From Pseudomonas oryzihabitans (GTDB lineage Bacteria; Pseudomonadota; Gammaproteobacteria; Pseudomonadales; Pseudomonadaceae), in the NCBI RefSeq assembly GCF_014522265.1, contig NZ_CP017024.1, positions 4,350,501 to 4,414,500 of the forward strand: a DNA stretch of 64,000 nt, read 5' to 3'. Shown here in pieces: positions 19,606 through 30,994 of the stretch. The notes beneath the pieces were generated by a model. It worked only from the letters and a program-made list of their open reading frames with translations, was not told where the DNA came from and did no database searches. Position 1 is the first letter of the stretch. Each line of letters opens with the position of its first letter. The position numbers were made by a program, and so were the translations under genes.

Positions 19606-20151
19606 TCAAGGAGCCTTGGGCCCCAGCTGTGGCAACAGTTGCAGACTGGGCATGGGCGTCGCGCCCAGCCATTGGCCGGCAAAGCCCAACAGCAGATTCT
19701 TCGACCAATCGGCCACCAGGAGAAAATGTGGAACCAGCACCGACTGCTGCCACCAGCCGTCCTGCTGGACCGGCCCCAGGCTCAGCAGCCCCACCGCCAC
19801 GGTGATCAGCAACGCACCGCGAGCGGCGCCAAAGGCCATTCCGAGAAAGCGATCGGTGCCCGACAAGCCGGTGACGCGGATCAATTCGCCAAGCAAGAAG
19901 CTCACCAGGGCGCCGACGAGCAGTGTCAGCACGAAGAGAATGACACAGGCGGCGATCACCCGTCCGGACGGCACCTGAATATAGTCCACCAGGTAATTGG
20001 ACAGGGCCCCGCCGAAGACCCAGGCCACGCCACCGGCCACGATCCAGGTGGCCAATGACAACGCTTCCTTGACGAAGCCGCGCCTGAGACTGATCAGGCA
20101 GGAAACGATGACAACGGCGACGATCGCCCAGTCCACCCAGGTGAAGCCCAC
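19606..20151 (-). CDS. cvpA: CvpA family membrane protein
   Basis: A small inner-membrane protein (181 residues from the chosen start) with four hydrophobic segments, named for colicin V production in E. coli and usually found before purF. Visible features are [15 protein letters not shown] at the start, [13 protein letters not shown], and [17 protein letters not shown] in the middle. The GTG at 20151 is chosen because it gives the usual CvpA N-terminus; a GTG at 20163 is also possible and would lie right behind a terminator-like hairpin. The last residues are less conserved. Confidence 0.9.
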   Translation of the reverse strand: MGFTWVDWAIVAVVIVSCLISLRRGFVKEALSLATWIVAGGVAWVFGGALSNYLVDYIQVPSGRVIAACVILFVLTLLVGALVSFLLGELIRVTGLSGTDRFLGMAFGAARGALLITVAVGLLSLGPVQQDGWWQQSVLVPHFLLVADWSKNLLLGFAGQWLGATPMPSLQLLPQLGPKAP

Positions 20152-20167
20152 GGCAAGGTCCACTTAC

Positions 20168-20196
20168 AAAAAGGCCCTGCATTCTAGCAGAGCCTT
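20168..20196 (-). terminator. Terminator or attenuator between the dedD-type gene and cvpA
   Basis: On the minus strand a 10-bp stem (AAGGCTCTGC/GCAGGGCCTT, one G-U pair) with a 6-nt loop is followed by a T run. It begins 10 bp after the restored dedD-type stop and ends just before cvpA, separating accD-folC-dedD from cvpA-purF. Confidence 0.75.
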
Positions 20197-20205
20197 GTGA
20201 CCGGG

Positions 20206-20870
20206 TTAACCGCGCTCCGGCTGAAAGCGGACGACGAAGCCCTTGACGCCATTCTGCTTGTTGAGCTGGTCGCGCAGGCGATCCGCCTCGCTGCGCTCTA
20301 TCACCGGCCCGACGAAGACCCGGTTCATGCCGTCGGCGGTCCGTACATAGGCGTTGTAGCCCTGGCTGCGCAGCTTGGCCTGCAGCGCATCGGCGCTGGG
20401 ACGGGACGACAGGCTGGCGAGCTGGACCGACCAGCTGTTGGGCAGATTGGCCGCGCCCAGGCGCGAATCCGGCTTGGCCGCGGGTGCGGGGCCGCCGCAG
20501 GTGCAGGGGGAGCACTGGCGACGGGTGCGCTGGCGGCGGGCGCCTTGGCGACCGGCGCGGCAGGCTGGGATGGCGCCGGCGCGGGGTTCGCCGGCGCATT
20601 CTGCGTCGGCGCCTGGCCGGAAGTGCCGGCGATCGGCGTCTGCGGCTTGCCGAGCGGCTTGGCCGGCTCGTCCGGCACCACCACCACCGGCGGCGCCTCG
20701 GGCGTCTGCACCGGCTGCACCTCGGTACTGGGCACCGTGGGTGCGGCCGGCTGGGCCGGCGCCTCGACCGCCACCTTGCGGGCATCGTCCTGGCGATTGA
20801 AGAGCATGGGGACGAAGATGATGATCAGCGCCAGCAGCACCAGCGCACCGATGACTCTTTGCTTGAGCAT
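20206..20870 (-). CDS. SPOR-domain cell-division protein (DedD-like), frameshifted
   Basis: An inner-membrane protein with one N-terminal helix (VIGALVLLALIIIFVPMLF), a long Pro/Ala-rich periplasmic linker, and a C-terminal SPOR domain that binds denuded septal peptidoglycan. As sequenced, the frame of the N-terminal part leaves the family sequence at about residue 127. The SPOR domain (SWSVQLASL, NAYVRTADG, VFVGPVIER) is in the next frame, ending at 20206. A missing base in the run at 20488-20491 explains it; the restored protein is 221 residues. It starts 3 bp after folC, the conserved folC-dedD order. Confidence 0.88.
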
Positions 20871-20873
20871 GGG

Positions 20874-22166
20874 TTATGCCTCCGCGGATTCGGATGGGGA
20901 AGAGAGCTGCGCGAGGACCTCGGCGACACTGTAGAAGGAGCCGAACACCACCACCTCGTCGTCAGCCGCACTGGCGGCCAGTTGCGCCTCGAAGGCGGCC
21001 AGCAGCGAGGCATGGGCCTCGGCGCGCGCACCGCGCGCCGCCAGGAGAGCGGCCACCTCGCCACCGTCGCGACTGCGCGGGGTCGGCAGACTCGCCACTG
21101 CCCAGCTGGCGAACAGACTTTCCAGGGGCGCCAGGATGCCGTCCAGGTCCTTGTCGGCCAGGACGCCGAACACCGCGCGCCGTACGCCGGCGACCGGCTT
21201 CATCGCCAGGCGGCGGGCCAGGTATTCGGCGGCATGGGGATTATGGGCCACGTCCAGCAGGACGCTGCGCCTCTGCCCTGCCCGCTCGACCTGGCGCCGA
21301 TCGAGCCGACCGGTCATGCGCGTGGCCTGGAGCGCCGCCGCGATCTGCTGCGGCAGCCAGGGTTGTTCGAGTAACGCGTAGGCCTGCAAGGCCAGGGCGG
21401 CATTTTCCATGGGCAGATCGAGTAGCGGCAGGCCTGGCAGCGCCAGGTCATTGCCCTGGGCATCACGCCCACGCCAGAACCAGCCGGCACTCTCGATGCG
21501 CAGATCGAAGGCTTCGCCGCGCAGCAGCAAGGGCGCGCCCAGGCGCTCGGCGGCGTCGATCAGCGGCGCGGGGGGATCCAGATCGCCACAGAGGGCCGGC
21601 TTGCCGGCGCGGAAGATTCCGGCCTTTTCCACGGCGACGCCGTCGCGGGTATCGCCCAGCCATTCGGCGTGATCCAGGCCGATGCTGGTGACCAGCGCCA
21701 GATCGGCATCGATCAGGTTGACCGCATCCAGGCGTCCGCCCAGACCGACCTCGAGGACGGCGACATCCAGCCGGGCACGCTCGAACAGCCAGAAGGCGGC
21801 CAGGGTACCCACTTCGAAATAGGTCAGGCTGATCTCGCCGCGGGCGGCTTCCACCGCGGCGAAGGCGGTGCAGAGATCGCTATCGCTGGCGAGGGTGCCG
21901 TCCACGTCCACGCGCTCGTTGTAGCGCACCAGGTGCGGCGAGGCATAGACGCCGACCCGCTGGCCGCTGGCGCGCAGCAGGCTGGCGAGAAAGGCGCAGG
22001 TGGAGCCCTTGCCGTTGGTGCCGGTCACGGTCACCACCCGCGGCGCCGGCCGGGTCAGGCCCAGCCGCTGCGCGACCTCGCGCACCCGGTCCAGACCCAT
22101 GTCGATCGCCGACGGATGCAGCTGCTCGAGATAGGCCAGCCATTGCGCGAGGCTGCGCGAAGCCAT
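20874..22166 (-). CDS. folC: Bifunctional dihydrofolate synthase / folylpolyglutamate synthase
   Basis: Adds glutamate to dihydropteroate and to folates, using ATP. The 430-residue product is a Mur-ligase-type enzyme. The P-loop is VTVTGTNGKGSTCAF, followed by YASPHLVRYNER and the ATP/Mg-binding region LEVGLGGRLDAVN. The C-terminal Rossmann-like domain begins near VLLDVAHNPHA. Its start overlaps the accD stop by one base (TGATG), so the two are translationally coupled. Confidence 0.96.
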   Translation of the reverse strand: MASRSLAQWLAYLEQLHPSAIDMGLDRVREVAQRLGLTRPAPRVVTVTGTNGKGSTCAFLASLLRASGQRVGVYASPHLVRYNERVDVDGTLASDSDLCTAFAAVEAARGEISLTYFEVGTLAAFWLFERARLDVAVLEVGLGGRLDAVNLIDADLALVTSIGLDHAEWLGDTRDGVAVEKAGIFRAGKPALCGDLDPPAPLIDAAERLGAPLLLRGEAFDLRIESAGWFWRGRDAQGNDLALPGLPLLDLPMENAALALQAYALLEQPWLPQQIAAALQATRMTGRLDRRQVERAGQRRSVLLDVAHNPHAAEYLARRLAMKPVAGVRRAVFGVLADKDLDGILAPLESLFASWAVASLPTPRSRDGGEVAALLAARGARAEAHASLLAAFEAQLAASAADDEVVVFGSFYSVAEVLAQLSSPSESAEA

Positions 22167-23035
22167 CAGGCCGCCGGGACCGGCTGGTGCTGGAAGGTTG
22201 CCAGCAGCCGCGCCAGGCGATCACGCAATTCCTTGCGCGAGACGATGAGGTCGACGGCGCCGTGATCCAGCAGGAACTCGCTGCGCTGGAAGCCTTCCGG
22301 CAGCTTTTCGCGCACGGTCTGCTCGATCACGCGCGGACCGGCGAAGCCGATCAGCGCCTTGGGCTCGGCGACGATGACGTCGCCCAGCATCGCCAGACTG
22401 GCGGAGACACCACCATAGACCGGATCGGTCAGCACCGAGATGAAGGGAATGCCCTCTTCGCGCAGACGCGCCAGCACCGCGGAGGTCTTGGCCATCTGCA
22501 TCAGGGAGATCAGGGCTTCCTGCATCCGCGCACCGCCCGAGGCGGAGAAGCAGATCAACGGGCAGCGCTCTTCCAGGGCCACATTGGCCGCGCGGACGAA
22601 ACGCTCGCCGACCACGGCACCCATGGAGCCGCCCATGAAGGAAAATTCGAAGGCGCAGACCGCTACCGGCATGCCCTTGAGGGTGCCGCGCATGGAAATC
22701 AGCGCGTCTTTTTCGCCGGTTTCCTTTTGCGCCGCGGTGAAACGGTCCTTGTACTTCTTGCTGTCGCGGAATTTCAGGCGATCCACCGGCTCCAGCTCGG
22801 TACCCAGCTCTTCACGACCCTCGGCGTCGAGGAAGATGTCCAGGCGGCGTCGCGCGTTGATGCGCATGTGGTGACCGCACTTGAGGCACACGTCCAGATT
22901 CTTTTCCAGCTCTGGACGGTAGAGGACCGCTTCGCAGGCCGGACACTTGTGCCAAAGACCTTCCGGCACCGAACTGCGCTTCACCTCGGACCGCATGATG
23001 GAAGGAATCAGTTTGTCGACCAGCCAATTGCTCAT
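22166..23035 (-). CDS. accD: Acetyl-CoA carboxylase carboxyltransferase subunit beta
   Basis: With AccA it transfers the carboxyl group from carboxybiotin to acetyl-CoA, giving malonyl-CoA. The 289-residue protein has an N-terminal four-cysteine zinc ribbon (KCPACE and CLKCGHHM) and a crotonase-fold domain with [13 protein letters not shown] and [21 protein letters not shown] chose the ATG at 23035, preceded by GGAGAG; the longer frame upstream is not conserved. A 211-bp gap to trpF upstream contains a strong GC hairpin (23153-23171). Confidence 0.96.
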   Translation of the reverse strand: MSNWLVDKLIPSIMRSEVKRSSVPEGLWHKCPACEAVLYRPELEKNLDVCLKCGHHMRINARRRLDIFLDAEGREELGTELEPVDRLKFRDSKKYKDRFTAAQKETGEKDALISMRGTLKGMPVAVCAFEFSFMGGSMGAVVGERFVRAANVALEERCPLICFSASGGARMQEALISLMQMAKTSAVLARLREEGIPFISVLTDPVYGGVSASLAMLGDVIVAEPKALIGFAGPRVIEQTVREKLPEGFQRSEFLLDHGAVDLIVSRKELRDRLARLLATFQHQPVPAA

Positions 23036-23246
23036 GCATCTCTCTCCACTTGCATGGGCTCCCAGCGTGGCCTGGGCCACGCCTTCCTTGAGCATCTGTA
23101 ATAGGTTCGGCAGCGCCCGCTGTATCCCGGGCCGCTACCCTCTTGTCGCATGCCGGCTCCCGGGGAGCCGGACGTCAGACCCACCCGGGGCGGGTCTGCT
23201 TGAATATGTCGCAGGTGTGGACGGCAACCACCCGACGAGGGTCACA

Positions 23247-23876
23247 TCAGGCGGTGGGCGCACCCCGCACGGCCGCCACGAATCGGGCGATCTCGGCGGC
23301 ATCCTTGATGCCCTTGGCCTGCTCCACGCCGCCACTCACGTCCACCCCAAAGGGCCGGGACGCGGCGATGGCCGTGGCGACGTTATCCGCGTCCAGCCCA
23401 CCCGCCACGATCAGTGGCAGCGACAGGTCCTGCGGCACCCGGGCCCAGTCGAAGGCCTGACCGGTGCCCCCGGGCACGCCGGCGACATAGGTGTCGAGCA
23501 ACAGCCCGCGGGCGCCGGCATAGTCGCGCGCGACGGCGGCGAGGTCGATGTCCTCGCGCATGCGCAGGGCCTTGATGTAGGGACGGCGATACCGGGCGCA
23601 CTGCGCCGGCGACTCGTCGCCATGGAATTGCAGGAGGTCCAGGGGCACGGCGTCGAGCGTCTCCTCGATCTCGCAGGGCGAGGCATCGACGAACAGCCCG
23701 ACACTGGTCACGAAGGGTGGCAGCGCCGCCACGATCTGGCGGGCCTGGGCAGCGCTGACCGCCCGCGGGCTGCGCGCATAGAACACCAGGCCGATGGCAT
23801 CGGCGCCGGCAGCCGCCGCGGCCCGTGCATCCTCGACCCGGGTGATCCCGCAGATCTTCACTCGAACGTTAGCCAA
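23247..23876 (-). CDS. trpF: Phosphoribosylanthranilate isomerase
   Basis: Third step of tryptophan synthesis. A (beta/alpha)8 barrel of about 209 residues with [14 protein letters not shown] at the start carrying the catalytic Cys. Other blocks are [44 protein letters not shown] and GVDVSGGVE with a catalytic Asp. No ATG is in place; TTG at 23876 behind a GAGG is my choice and TTG at 23897 is an alternative. The gene sits between truA and accD as in P. aeruginosa. Confidence 0.93.
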   Translation of the reverse strand: MANVRVKICGITRVEDARAAAAAGADAIGLVFYARSPRAVSAAQARQIVAALPPFVTSVGLFVDASPCEIEETLDAVPLDLLQFHGDESPAQCARYRRPYIKALRMREDIDLAAVARDYAGARGLLLDTYVAGVPGGTGQAFDWARVPQDLSLPLIVAGGLDADNVATAIAASRPFGVDVSGGVEQAKGIKDAAEIARFVAAVRGAPTA

Positions 23877-23930
23877 ACCGGAATGACCTCGTTCCAAATC
23901 GATGGATGTTAGCAGACCACCCGCGAAGCG

Positions 23931-24782
23931 TCAGCCTTGGGGGTCATCCAGCTCGGGGATATGCCCCAGGAACAGCGGACCCAGCGGCCGCTTCGGCACG
24001 GGCGTGCTCTCGGGATACTCGGCGTCCACCAGGTAGAGGCCATAGGGATGGGCGGTGACGCCACCCAGCCGCCGCTCGCGCGCGGCCAGGACCTCGCTCA
24101 CCCACGCCACCGGCCGCTCGCCACAGCCCACCGCCATCAGCACCCCGGCGATGTTGCGCACCATGTGGTGCAGGAAGGCATTGGCGCGGATGTCGAGGAC
24201 GATCAGCCGTCCGCTCTGCCAGAGACGCAGGTGGTGGATGGTCTTGATCGCCGACTTGGCCTGGCAGGCCTTGGCCCGGAAGGAAGTGAAATCATGGGTG
24301 CCGAGCAGTACCTGGGCCGCCTCGCGCATCGGTTCGATCCGCAGCGGACGGTGATTCCAGGTGACCTCCTCCGCCAGGTGCGCGGGTCGGATGGGATCGT
24401 TGTAGATCACATAGCGGTAGCGCCGCGCCATGGCACTGAAGCGGGCATGGAATTCGTTGCTGACCGGCTTGACCCAGGTCACGCTGATATCCGACGGCAG
24501 ATTGGCATTGGTGCCCATCACCCAGGCCTTGAGCGGCCGGGCGACGGGTGACTCGAAATGCACCACCTGGCCGGTGGCGTGCACCCCGCAATCGGTACGC
24601 CCGGCGCAATGCAGCGCGATGGGCGCCGCGGCGACCTCGGAGAGGGCGTCTTCCAGGGTCTCCTGCACGGAGCGCACACCGGGCTGCTGGCGCTGCCAGC
24701 CGCGATAGCGGGCACCCTTGTACTCGACGCCCAGGGCGATGCGCTGCGGTGGAACGATGATCGTGGGGTCTAGAAAATCCAA
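23931..24782 (-). CDS. truA: tRNA pseudouridine(38-40) synthase
   Basis: Converts uridines 38-40 of the tRNA anticodon arm to pseudouridine. The 283-residue protein shows GVEYKGARYRGWQRQ at the start, the catalytic aspartate in CAGRTDCGVHATGQVVHF, and ANAFLHHMVRNIAGVLM near the end. The start is probably TTG at 24782, as no ATG or GTG is suitably placed. It lies 54 bp upstream of trpF and downstream of fimV, from which a terminator separates it. Confidence 0.94.
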   Translation of the reverse strand: MDFLDPTIIVPPQRIALGVEYKGARYRGWQRQQPGVRSVQETLEDALSEVAAAPIALHCAGRTDCGVHATGQVVHFESPVARPLKAWVMGTNANLPSDISVTWVKPVSNEFHARFSAMARRYRYVIYNDPIRPAHLAEEVTWNHRPLRIEPMREAAQVLLGTHDFTSFRAKACQAKSAIKTIHHLRLWQSGRLIVLDIRANAFLHHMVRNIAGVLMAVGCGERPVAWVSEVLAARERRLGGVTAHPYGLYLVDAEYPESTPVPKRPLGPLFLGHIPELDDPQG

Positions 24783-24796
24783 GGCGACGGCCAGGC

Positions 24797-24830
24797 AAAA
24801 AAAAGGGGAGGCAGCTTATAGCGCCTCCCC
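24797..24830 (-). terminator. Rho-independent terminator after fimV
   Basis: On the minus strand the stem GGGGAGGC/GCCTCCCC with a 10-nt loop is followed by eight T. It lies 23 bp after the fimV stop and just before truA. Confidence 0.9.
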
Positions 24831-24853
24831 TCCTCTGCCAAGTCCGGCCAGCC

Positions 24854-27527
24854 TTAGCTGAGCTGGGCGATGATCTCCCGGGCTTCCTGCTGCTGCCCGG
24901 CATTCCCCTCGGCAATCACCTCGTCGAGGATGTCCCGGGCACCTTCTGGATCGCCCATGTCGATGTAGGCGCGCGCCAGATCCAGCTTGGTGGCGGTTTC
25001 GTCTTCGCCGGACAGGAAGTCGAAGTCGTCCAGACCGTCGCTACCCGCCGTGCCGCTGGTGGTCTCCGCATCGAACTGGCGAGAGGCCTCCTGCAGGCGG
25101 GCGGCGAATTCCTCGTCGCTTTCGCGCTTGGGCGCCGGTTGCTCGTCGTCGAAGTCGGAGAGGTCGAAACTTGCGGGCAGCTCGGCGTCGGCCGCCGGCG
25201 GCGTGGGCGCATCCAGTGGCTCGTCGAAGGCCGAAGCCGCACTGGAACCCGCGGTCGGCTCGTCGTGCGCCAGGTCGCCCTGTCGCTCGAATTCGCTGAA
25301 GTCCAGGGCGAAGTCATCGTCCTTGGCAGCTGGAGTCGCCGCAGGTGTGGCAGCGGGTTCGGCATCGAAATTGAGATCGAAGTCGAAATCGTCGCGCGGG
25401 TCGGTCGCCTTGGCCTGGGCATCGGCGAAGGCTTCGCCGAACAGGGGTTCCTCCGCCGGACCGGCAGGCTGATGACCCTGGATATCCTCGCTGCCGAAGT
25501 CATCCAGGGACAGATCGAAGTCCTGGCTGTCCTCGGTGGCCGTGAAGCCCTGGTTGCGCGATTGCTCCTCGCTCAGTTCGTGGGCAGCGGCCAGCGCGGC
25601 GGCCCCGACCGCAGCCGAGGCGACCGCGACGGTGGCCATGGCCGGATAGCGCGACTTCAGGTGCTCCACCGCCGGCTGGGCGCCGCCGATCTCCTTGAGT
25701 TCGCGCTCTTCGCGCTGGAAGCCGTCCTTGTCGCCCATCTCGGCATAGACTTCCATGAGCTTGAGGCGCAGATCGGCGCGATGGGGTTCCTGGTCGCTGG
25801 CCTTCTTGAGCACCTCGGCCGCCTGGCTGAAGCGACCATAGGCCATGTAGATGTCGGCCTGACCCAGGGCATCGTCCTGGGCGTCGGCGTCACGCGCCGC
25901 GTCCTGGCTGCCCTGGTTCAGCTCCAGCCCGGCGAGGGCATGGTGATCACCCAATTCGGGATCGGCGTCGAACACGGTGTCGGTGCGCGCAGCTTCGGCG
26001 TCACGCTCGCGCTCGGCCTCCTTCACCGCGTTGCGGCGCGAGTTGATCATCAGCAGGACCAGCAGGGCCAGCAAGGCGCTGCCGCCGATGATGCCGAGCC
26101 AGAGCGGATTGCTGAGGATCTCGTCGAGGAAACTGTTGGTGGCCTCGGTCGGCTCGGTCGCCGGGGTGCTGGGCGTGACCGGGATGACCTTGGGCTCGCT
26201 GGCCGCAGGCGGCGCCGCGCCGGTACCCGCCTCGCTGGCCGGCGGCGAGGTGGTGGGTGCAGAGGCGTCGACCGGCGCGACCGGCGCGGCGGCGGTCGCT
26301 TCCTGGGGCGTGGGTGCGGGGGTGTTCTCGGCCGGCGCAGGCGTCACCGGAGCCGCCGCTTCGGGCGTCGCCGGCGGCTGGGCCGGCTGACCCGCGGCCT
26401 GGGGATTGGCCATGTTGGCCTGCATCCGCGCCAGCTGGGCGTCCTTGAGCTGCATGATCTTCTGCAGCTTGTCGAGCTGCGACTGCAGGTCGCCCAGACG
26501 ACTCTTGAGTTCTTCGTTCTCGCGGCGGGTGGTGTCCAGGCTTTCCTGGGTCACCGCCAGGCGATCGGCCAGGGACTGATCACCACCCTTGCCACCGGCG
26601 GATTCGCCCGCGCGGCCGGCAGGCTGACCGGAGAGTAGCTTGAGATTGTCCTTGGGGCGGCAGGCGTCGAGGCCTCGTTGCCGCTCGGCTGGGCGGAGGC
26701 GTCCACCTGCCGGCGCGGCGTACCGGCGGGTGCGTCGGTGCCACCCTGCTTCCAGGCACGGGTCTGGCGGGCGATCTCGGCCACCGCCTCGCGCTGGGGA
26801 CGCGTTCCGGCCTGGGCCTGATCGGGCAGGCGCAGCACCTGGCCGCTCTTCATCAGGTTGATGTTGCGATCGATGAAGGCGTCGGGATTCAGATCCTGGA
26901 TCGCCAGCATGGTCTGGTCGACGGTGACGCTGGCGGCCGGGCGATTGCGCGCCGCCACTTCCCAGAGGGTATCGCGCCGCTCGGTGGTATAGGTGCCCGG
27001 TGTCTGGGTCGCGCTCGGTGCCGGCGCGGCAGGCGGCGTGGCCGGACGCGGTGCGCTCGGCGTGTTGGCGCGCGCTCGCGGCGTGGCCGGCACCTGGGGC
27101 GCGAACGGCGCTGCCGCAGCCTGGGGGTATAGAGCGGCGGATCCAGCAGCACGGTGTACTCGCGCAGGATCCGGCCACTCGGCCAGTTCACTTCCAGCAG
27201 GAAGTTGAGATAGGGCTCGCGCACCGGACGCGCCGAGGTCACGCGGATGACGGTGCGCCCGTTGCGCACCTCCGGGGTGAACTTGAGATCGTTGAGAAAG
27301 AAGGCACGGTCGACACCGGCCTTGCCGAAATCCTCGACGGACGCCAGATTGGGGCGCAACTCGGCGGTACCGAGGTCACGCAGGTCCGACAGATCGATGG
27401 TGGCATCGAAGGGCTGATTGAGGGCCGAATTGAGGTGGATCTCCCCCAGGCTGAGGGCCTGGGCCGCGCCAGACATCAAGGCGCTCGCCGCTGCAATTGC
27501 CCGCACCAGTTTCTGAACTCGAACCAT
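24854..27527 (-). CDS. fimV: FimV/HubP-type polar hub protein, two frameshifts
   Basis: A large inner-membrane protein that organises the cell pole and type IV pilus assembly. Features in order: signal peptide ending in AQA, the FimV N-terminal domain (LGEIHLNSALNQPFDATI), a LysM peptidoglycan-binding region (RRDTLWEVAARNRP), a coiled coil, a membrane helix (PLWLGIIGGSALLALLVLLM), a long acidic cytoplasmic part with TPR-like sequence, and the C-terminal FimV domain ending AREIIAQLS. The sequence lies in three frames, joined near 27123-27127 and 26654-26657, each a missing base in a C run. With both restored it is 891 residues. Confidence 0.92.
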
Positions 27528-27603
27528 GACCGTCCCTTTTTAGAAGCTGTCGATCGCGCCACCGTGCGGGCGCCTGTGTCCATCGCTGCGTGCCACGTCC
27601 ACT

Positions 27604-27628
27604 GCTCTTTTGCTCAAGCCAAAAGAGC
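27604..27628. other. Perfect hairpin upstream of fimV
   Basis: A 9-bp perfect stem GCTCTTTTG/CAAAAGAGC around a 7-nt loop lies between the usg-type gene and fimV, 76 bp before the fimV start. Without a T run outside the stem it is a weak terminator candidate, or it may act in the fimV leader. Confidence 0.4.
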
Positions 27629-27650
27629 GAAGCATTTCACGAAGTATCTT

Positions 27651-28646
27651 TTAGGCCGACTGTTTAAGCAACAATTCGGCCAGCTGAACGGCCGTCAGCG
27701 CCGATAATCTGACATTGTCCGCTACCAGCCAGCATTCCAGCCGCCGGGCATCCCGCGGATGCAGCCTCACCCGCCCCACCAGCACCTCTTCCCGGCCCAG
27801 GGCATCGCCCACGGCAGACGGGCAATCGAGTTCTTCGTCGAGCGCCAGGCCCGGCTCGTCACCCAGGGCCTCCAGCACCTGCTCCAGCTCCCAGGGCGCC
27901 TGGGCCCTCAGGCTGAGCGCCAGGCTGTCGCCAAAGAACACCGGCGCCTGCACGGCAGTGACGTCCAGCACCGGCAAGCGCGCTCCCAGCACCTGCTGAC
28001 ATTCGTCCAGCAAACGATGTTCCTGGGCAGTATAGCCATCCGCTGTCGCTGCGCCGGTGCGACCGAGCAGATTGAAGGCCAGCTGTCCTTCGAACAGCCG
28101 CGCCTCGACCGGTCGACCGTTGAGCAATTCAGTGGCCTGCCGCGCCAATTCCTCGACGCCACCACGGCCGGCGCCGGAGGCGGCCAGGCACGCCGTCAGG
28201 GAAGCATCATGGAGTGTATTCAAGCGAGCGAGCACGGCTGCCACGCTGGCGGCCGCCTGGGCGGCTGCCAGGGGAACACCGAGCCAGGCGGCGGCCGGGA
28301 GCTGGTCGAGGCGGTCGCCATTGATGCGTGGCAGCACGGACAGCGCGGCCGAGGCGCCGCTGAGATCAAGCACGGCGCAACCGGCAGCGACCAGTTGCGG
28401 CCGCAGGGTTTCGACCACGGCGGCCGGCGCGGCCAGGATCACGATGCCGACCTGGGCGAAATCGAAGCCGTCGAGGCCGGTGACGCGCAGATTGCTGCCT
28501 CGGAAGGGCAGATTCTGCCCCGCCGACTCACCGCTGGCGAGCAGGTGCAGGCGCCCGAGGGGCACGTCGCGTTCGTCGAGGAGTTCGCGAATGGCTTCGC
28601 CGTAGGCACTGGTGGCACCGACGAGGGCGATATCTCTGGCAGTCAT
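27651..28646 (-). CDS. usg: Asd-like paralogue (Usg family), probably non-catalytic
   Basis: A 331-residue homologue of aspartate-semialdehyde dehydrogenase found beside asd or truA in many gammaproteobacteria. The Rossmann start is DIALVGATSAYGEAIRELL, and an Asd dimerisation-type domain follows. The catalytic Cys of the Asd motif GGNCTVS is replaced here by alanine-rich sequence (GVPLAAAQAAAS), so dehydrogenase activity is unlikely. The ATG at 28646 matches the family start; a GTG at 28679 is unlikely because it sits within the asd terminator. Its real role is not known. Confidence 0.85.
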   Translation of the reverse strand: MTARDIALVGATSAYGEAIRELLDERDVPLGRLHLLASGESAGQNLPFRGSNLRVTGLDGFDFAQVGIVILAAPAAVVETLRPQLVAAGCAVLDLSGASAALSVLPRINGDRLDQLPAAAWLGVPLAAAQAAASVAAVLARLNTLHDASLTACLAASGAGRGGVEELARQATELLNGRPVEARLFEGQLAFNLLGRTGAATADGYTAQEHRLLDECQQVLGARLPVLDVTAVQAPVFFGDSLALSLRAQAPWELEQVLEALGDEPGLALDEELDCPSAVGDALGREEVLVGRVRLHPRDARRLECWLVADNVRLSALTAVQLAELLLKQSA

Positions 28647-28664
28647 GATGGGACGGTCCGCAAC

Positions 28665-28695
28665 GAAAGAGGGCCGCACTTTACTGGCGGCCCTC
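28665..28695 (-). terminator. Terminator after asd
   Basis: On the minus strand a 9-bp perfect stem GAGGGCCGC/GCGGCCCTC with a 9-nt loop is followed by TTTC. It begins 28 bp after the asd stop and lies just before the usg-type gene, so it may be only partly effective. Confidence 0.65.
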
Positions 28696-28723
28696 CTCTA
28701 TAAGCAAACGTTTAGCCGTCGGC

Positions 28724-29836
28724 TCACTGCTCCAGCAGGATGCGCAGCATCCGCCGCAGCGGCTCCGCGGCGCCCCACAGCAGCTGGTCGCCCACGGTGA
28801 AGGCGCCCAGGTACTGGGAACCCATGTTCAGCTTGCGCAGCCGGCCGACCGGTACGCTCAGGGTGCCGGTGACGGCCGCTGGCGTGAGGTCGCGCATGCT
28901 GACCTCGCGGTTGTTCGGCACCAGCTTGACCCAGGGATTGTGCTGGCTGATCAGACCGTGGATGTCGGACAGCGGCACGTCCTTGTTCAGCTTGATGGTC
29001 AGCGCCTGGCTGTGGCAGCGCATGGCGCCAATGCGCACGCAGATGCCATCCACCGGGATGGGATTCTTGAAGCGTCCGAGGATCTTGTTGGTCTCGGCCT
29101 GGGCCTTCCATTCCTCGCGGCTCTGGCCGTTGGGCAGCTCCTTGTCGATCCAGGGGATCAGGCTGCCGGCCAGGGGGACGCCGAATTGCTCGGTAGGGAA
29201 GGCTTCGCTGCGCAGGGTTTCGGCGACCTGGCGGTCGATGTCGAGGATGGCGCTGGCGGGATCGGCCAGGCTGTCGGCCACGGCGGCGTGGGTCGCGCCC
29301 ATCTGACGGATGAGCTCGCGCATGTTCTGGGCACCGGCGCCGGAGGCGGCCTGGTAGGTCATGGCGCTCATCCAGTCCACCAGACCGGCTTCGAACAGCC
29401 CGCCCAGGGCCATCAGCATCAGGCTGACGGTGCAGTTGCCGCCGATGAAGTCCTTGCGGCCATCGGCCAGGGCCTGGTCGATGACGCGGCGATTGACCGG
29501 GTCCAGCACGATGACGGCGTCATCCTGCATGCGCAGGCTGGAGGCCGCGTCGATCCAGTAGCCTTTCCAGCCGGCCTGGCGCAGCTTGGGGAACACCTCG
29601 CTGGTGTAGTCGCCGCCCTGGCAGGTGAGGATGACGTCGAGGGTCTTGAGCTCGTCGATGCTGTAGGCATCCTTGAGCGGCGCCACGCCCTTGCCAATGG
29701 CCGGGCCTTCGCCGCCAACGTTGGAGGTGGTGAAGAACACGGGCTCGATCAAGTCGAAATCCCGTTCTTCGAGCATGCGCTGCATGAGCACGGAGCCCAC
29801 CATGCCACGCCAACCGATCAGACCTACACGTTTCAT
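28724..29836 (-). CDS. asd: Aspartate-semialdehyde dehydrogenase
   Basis: Reduces aspartyl phosphate to aspartate semialdehyde for lysine, threonine, methionine and diaminopimelate synthesis. The 370-residue product is the gammaproteobacterial type: [17 protein letters not shown] binds [16 protein letters not shown] carries the catalytic Cys, and [12 protein letters not shown] and [13 protein letters not shown] are diagnostic. The Shine-Dalgarno is AAAGG. In the 56-bp gap to leuB there is a GC hairpin (29865-29886) without a T tail. Confidence 0.97.
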   Translation of the reverse strand: MKRVGLIGWRGMVGSVLMQRMLEERDFDLIEPVFFTTSNVGGEGPAIGKGVAPLKDAYSIDELKTLDVILTCQGGDYTSEVFPKLRQAGWKGYWIDAASSLRMQDDAVIVLDPVNRRVIDQALADGRKDFIGGNCTVSLMLMALGGLFEAGLVDWMSAMTYQAASGAGAQNMRELIRQMGATHAAVADSLADPASAILDIDRQVAETLRSEAFPTEQFGVPLAGSLIPWIDKELPNGQSREEWKAQAETNKILGRFKNPIPVDGICVRIGAMRCHSQALTIKLNKDVPLSDIHGLISQHNPWVKLVPNNREVSMRDLTPAAVTGTLSVPVGRLRKLNMGSQYLGAFTVGDQLLWGAAEPLRRMLRILLEQ

Positions 29837-29892
29837 CGCTACTGCACCTTTATTGTCTTGAGGACGGCCGCCTCCCCCGGCGGCCGATCAGA

Positions 29893-30975
<1,083 letters not shown>

Positions 30976-30994
30976 TGTCTTTTCCTGTCTCACA

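Noticed and set aside
20480-20495. Programmed frameshift in the dedD-type gene
   Set aside because: No slippery heptamer or stimulatory structure is evident, and the same kind of one-base loss in G/C runs occurs in five other genes.
29865-29886. Hairpin before asd as a leuB terminator
   Set aside because: The stem is GC-rich and perfect but has no T run on the minus strand, so I mention it only under asd.
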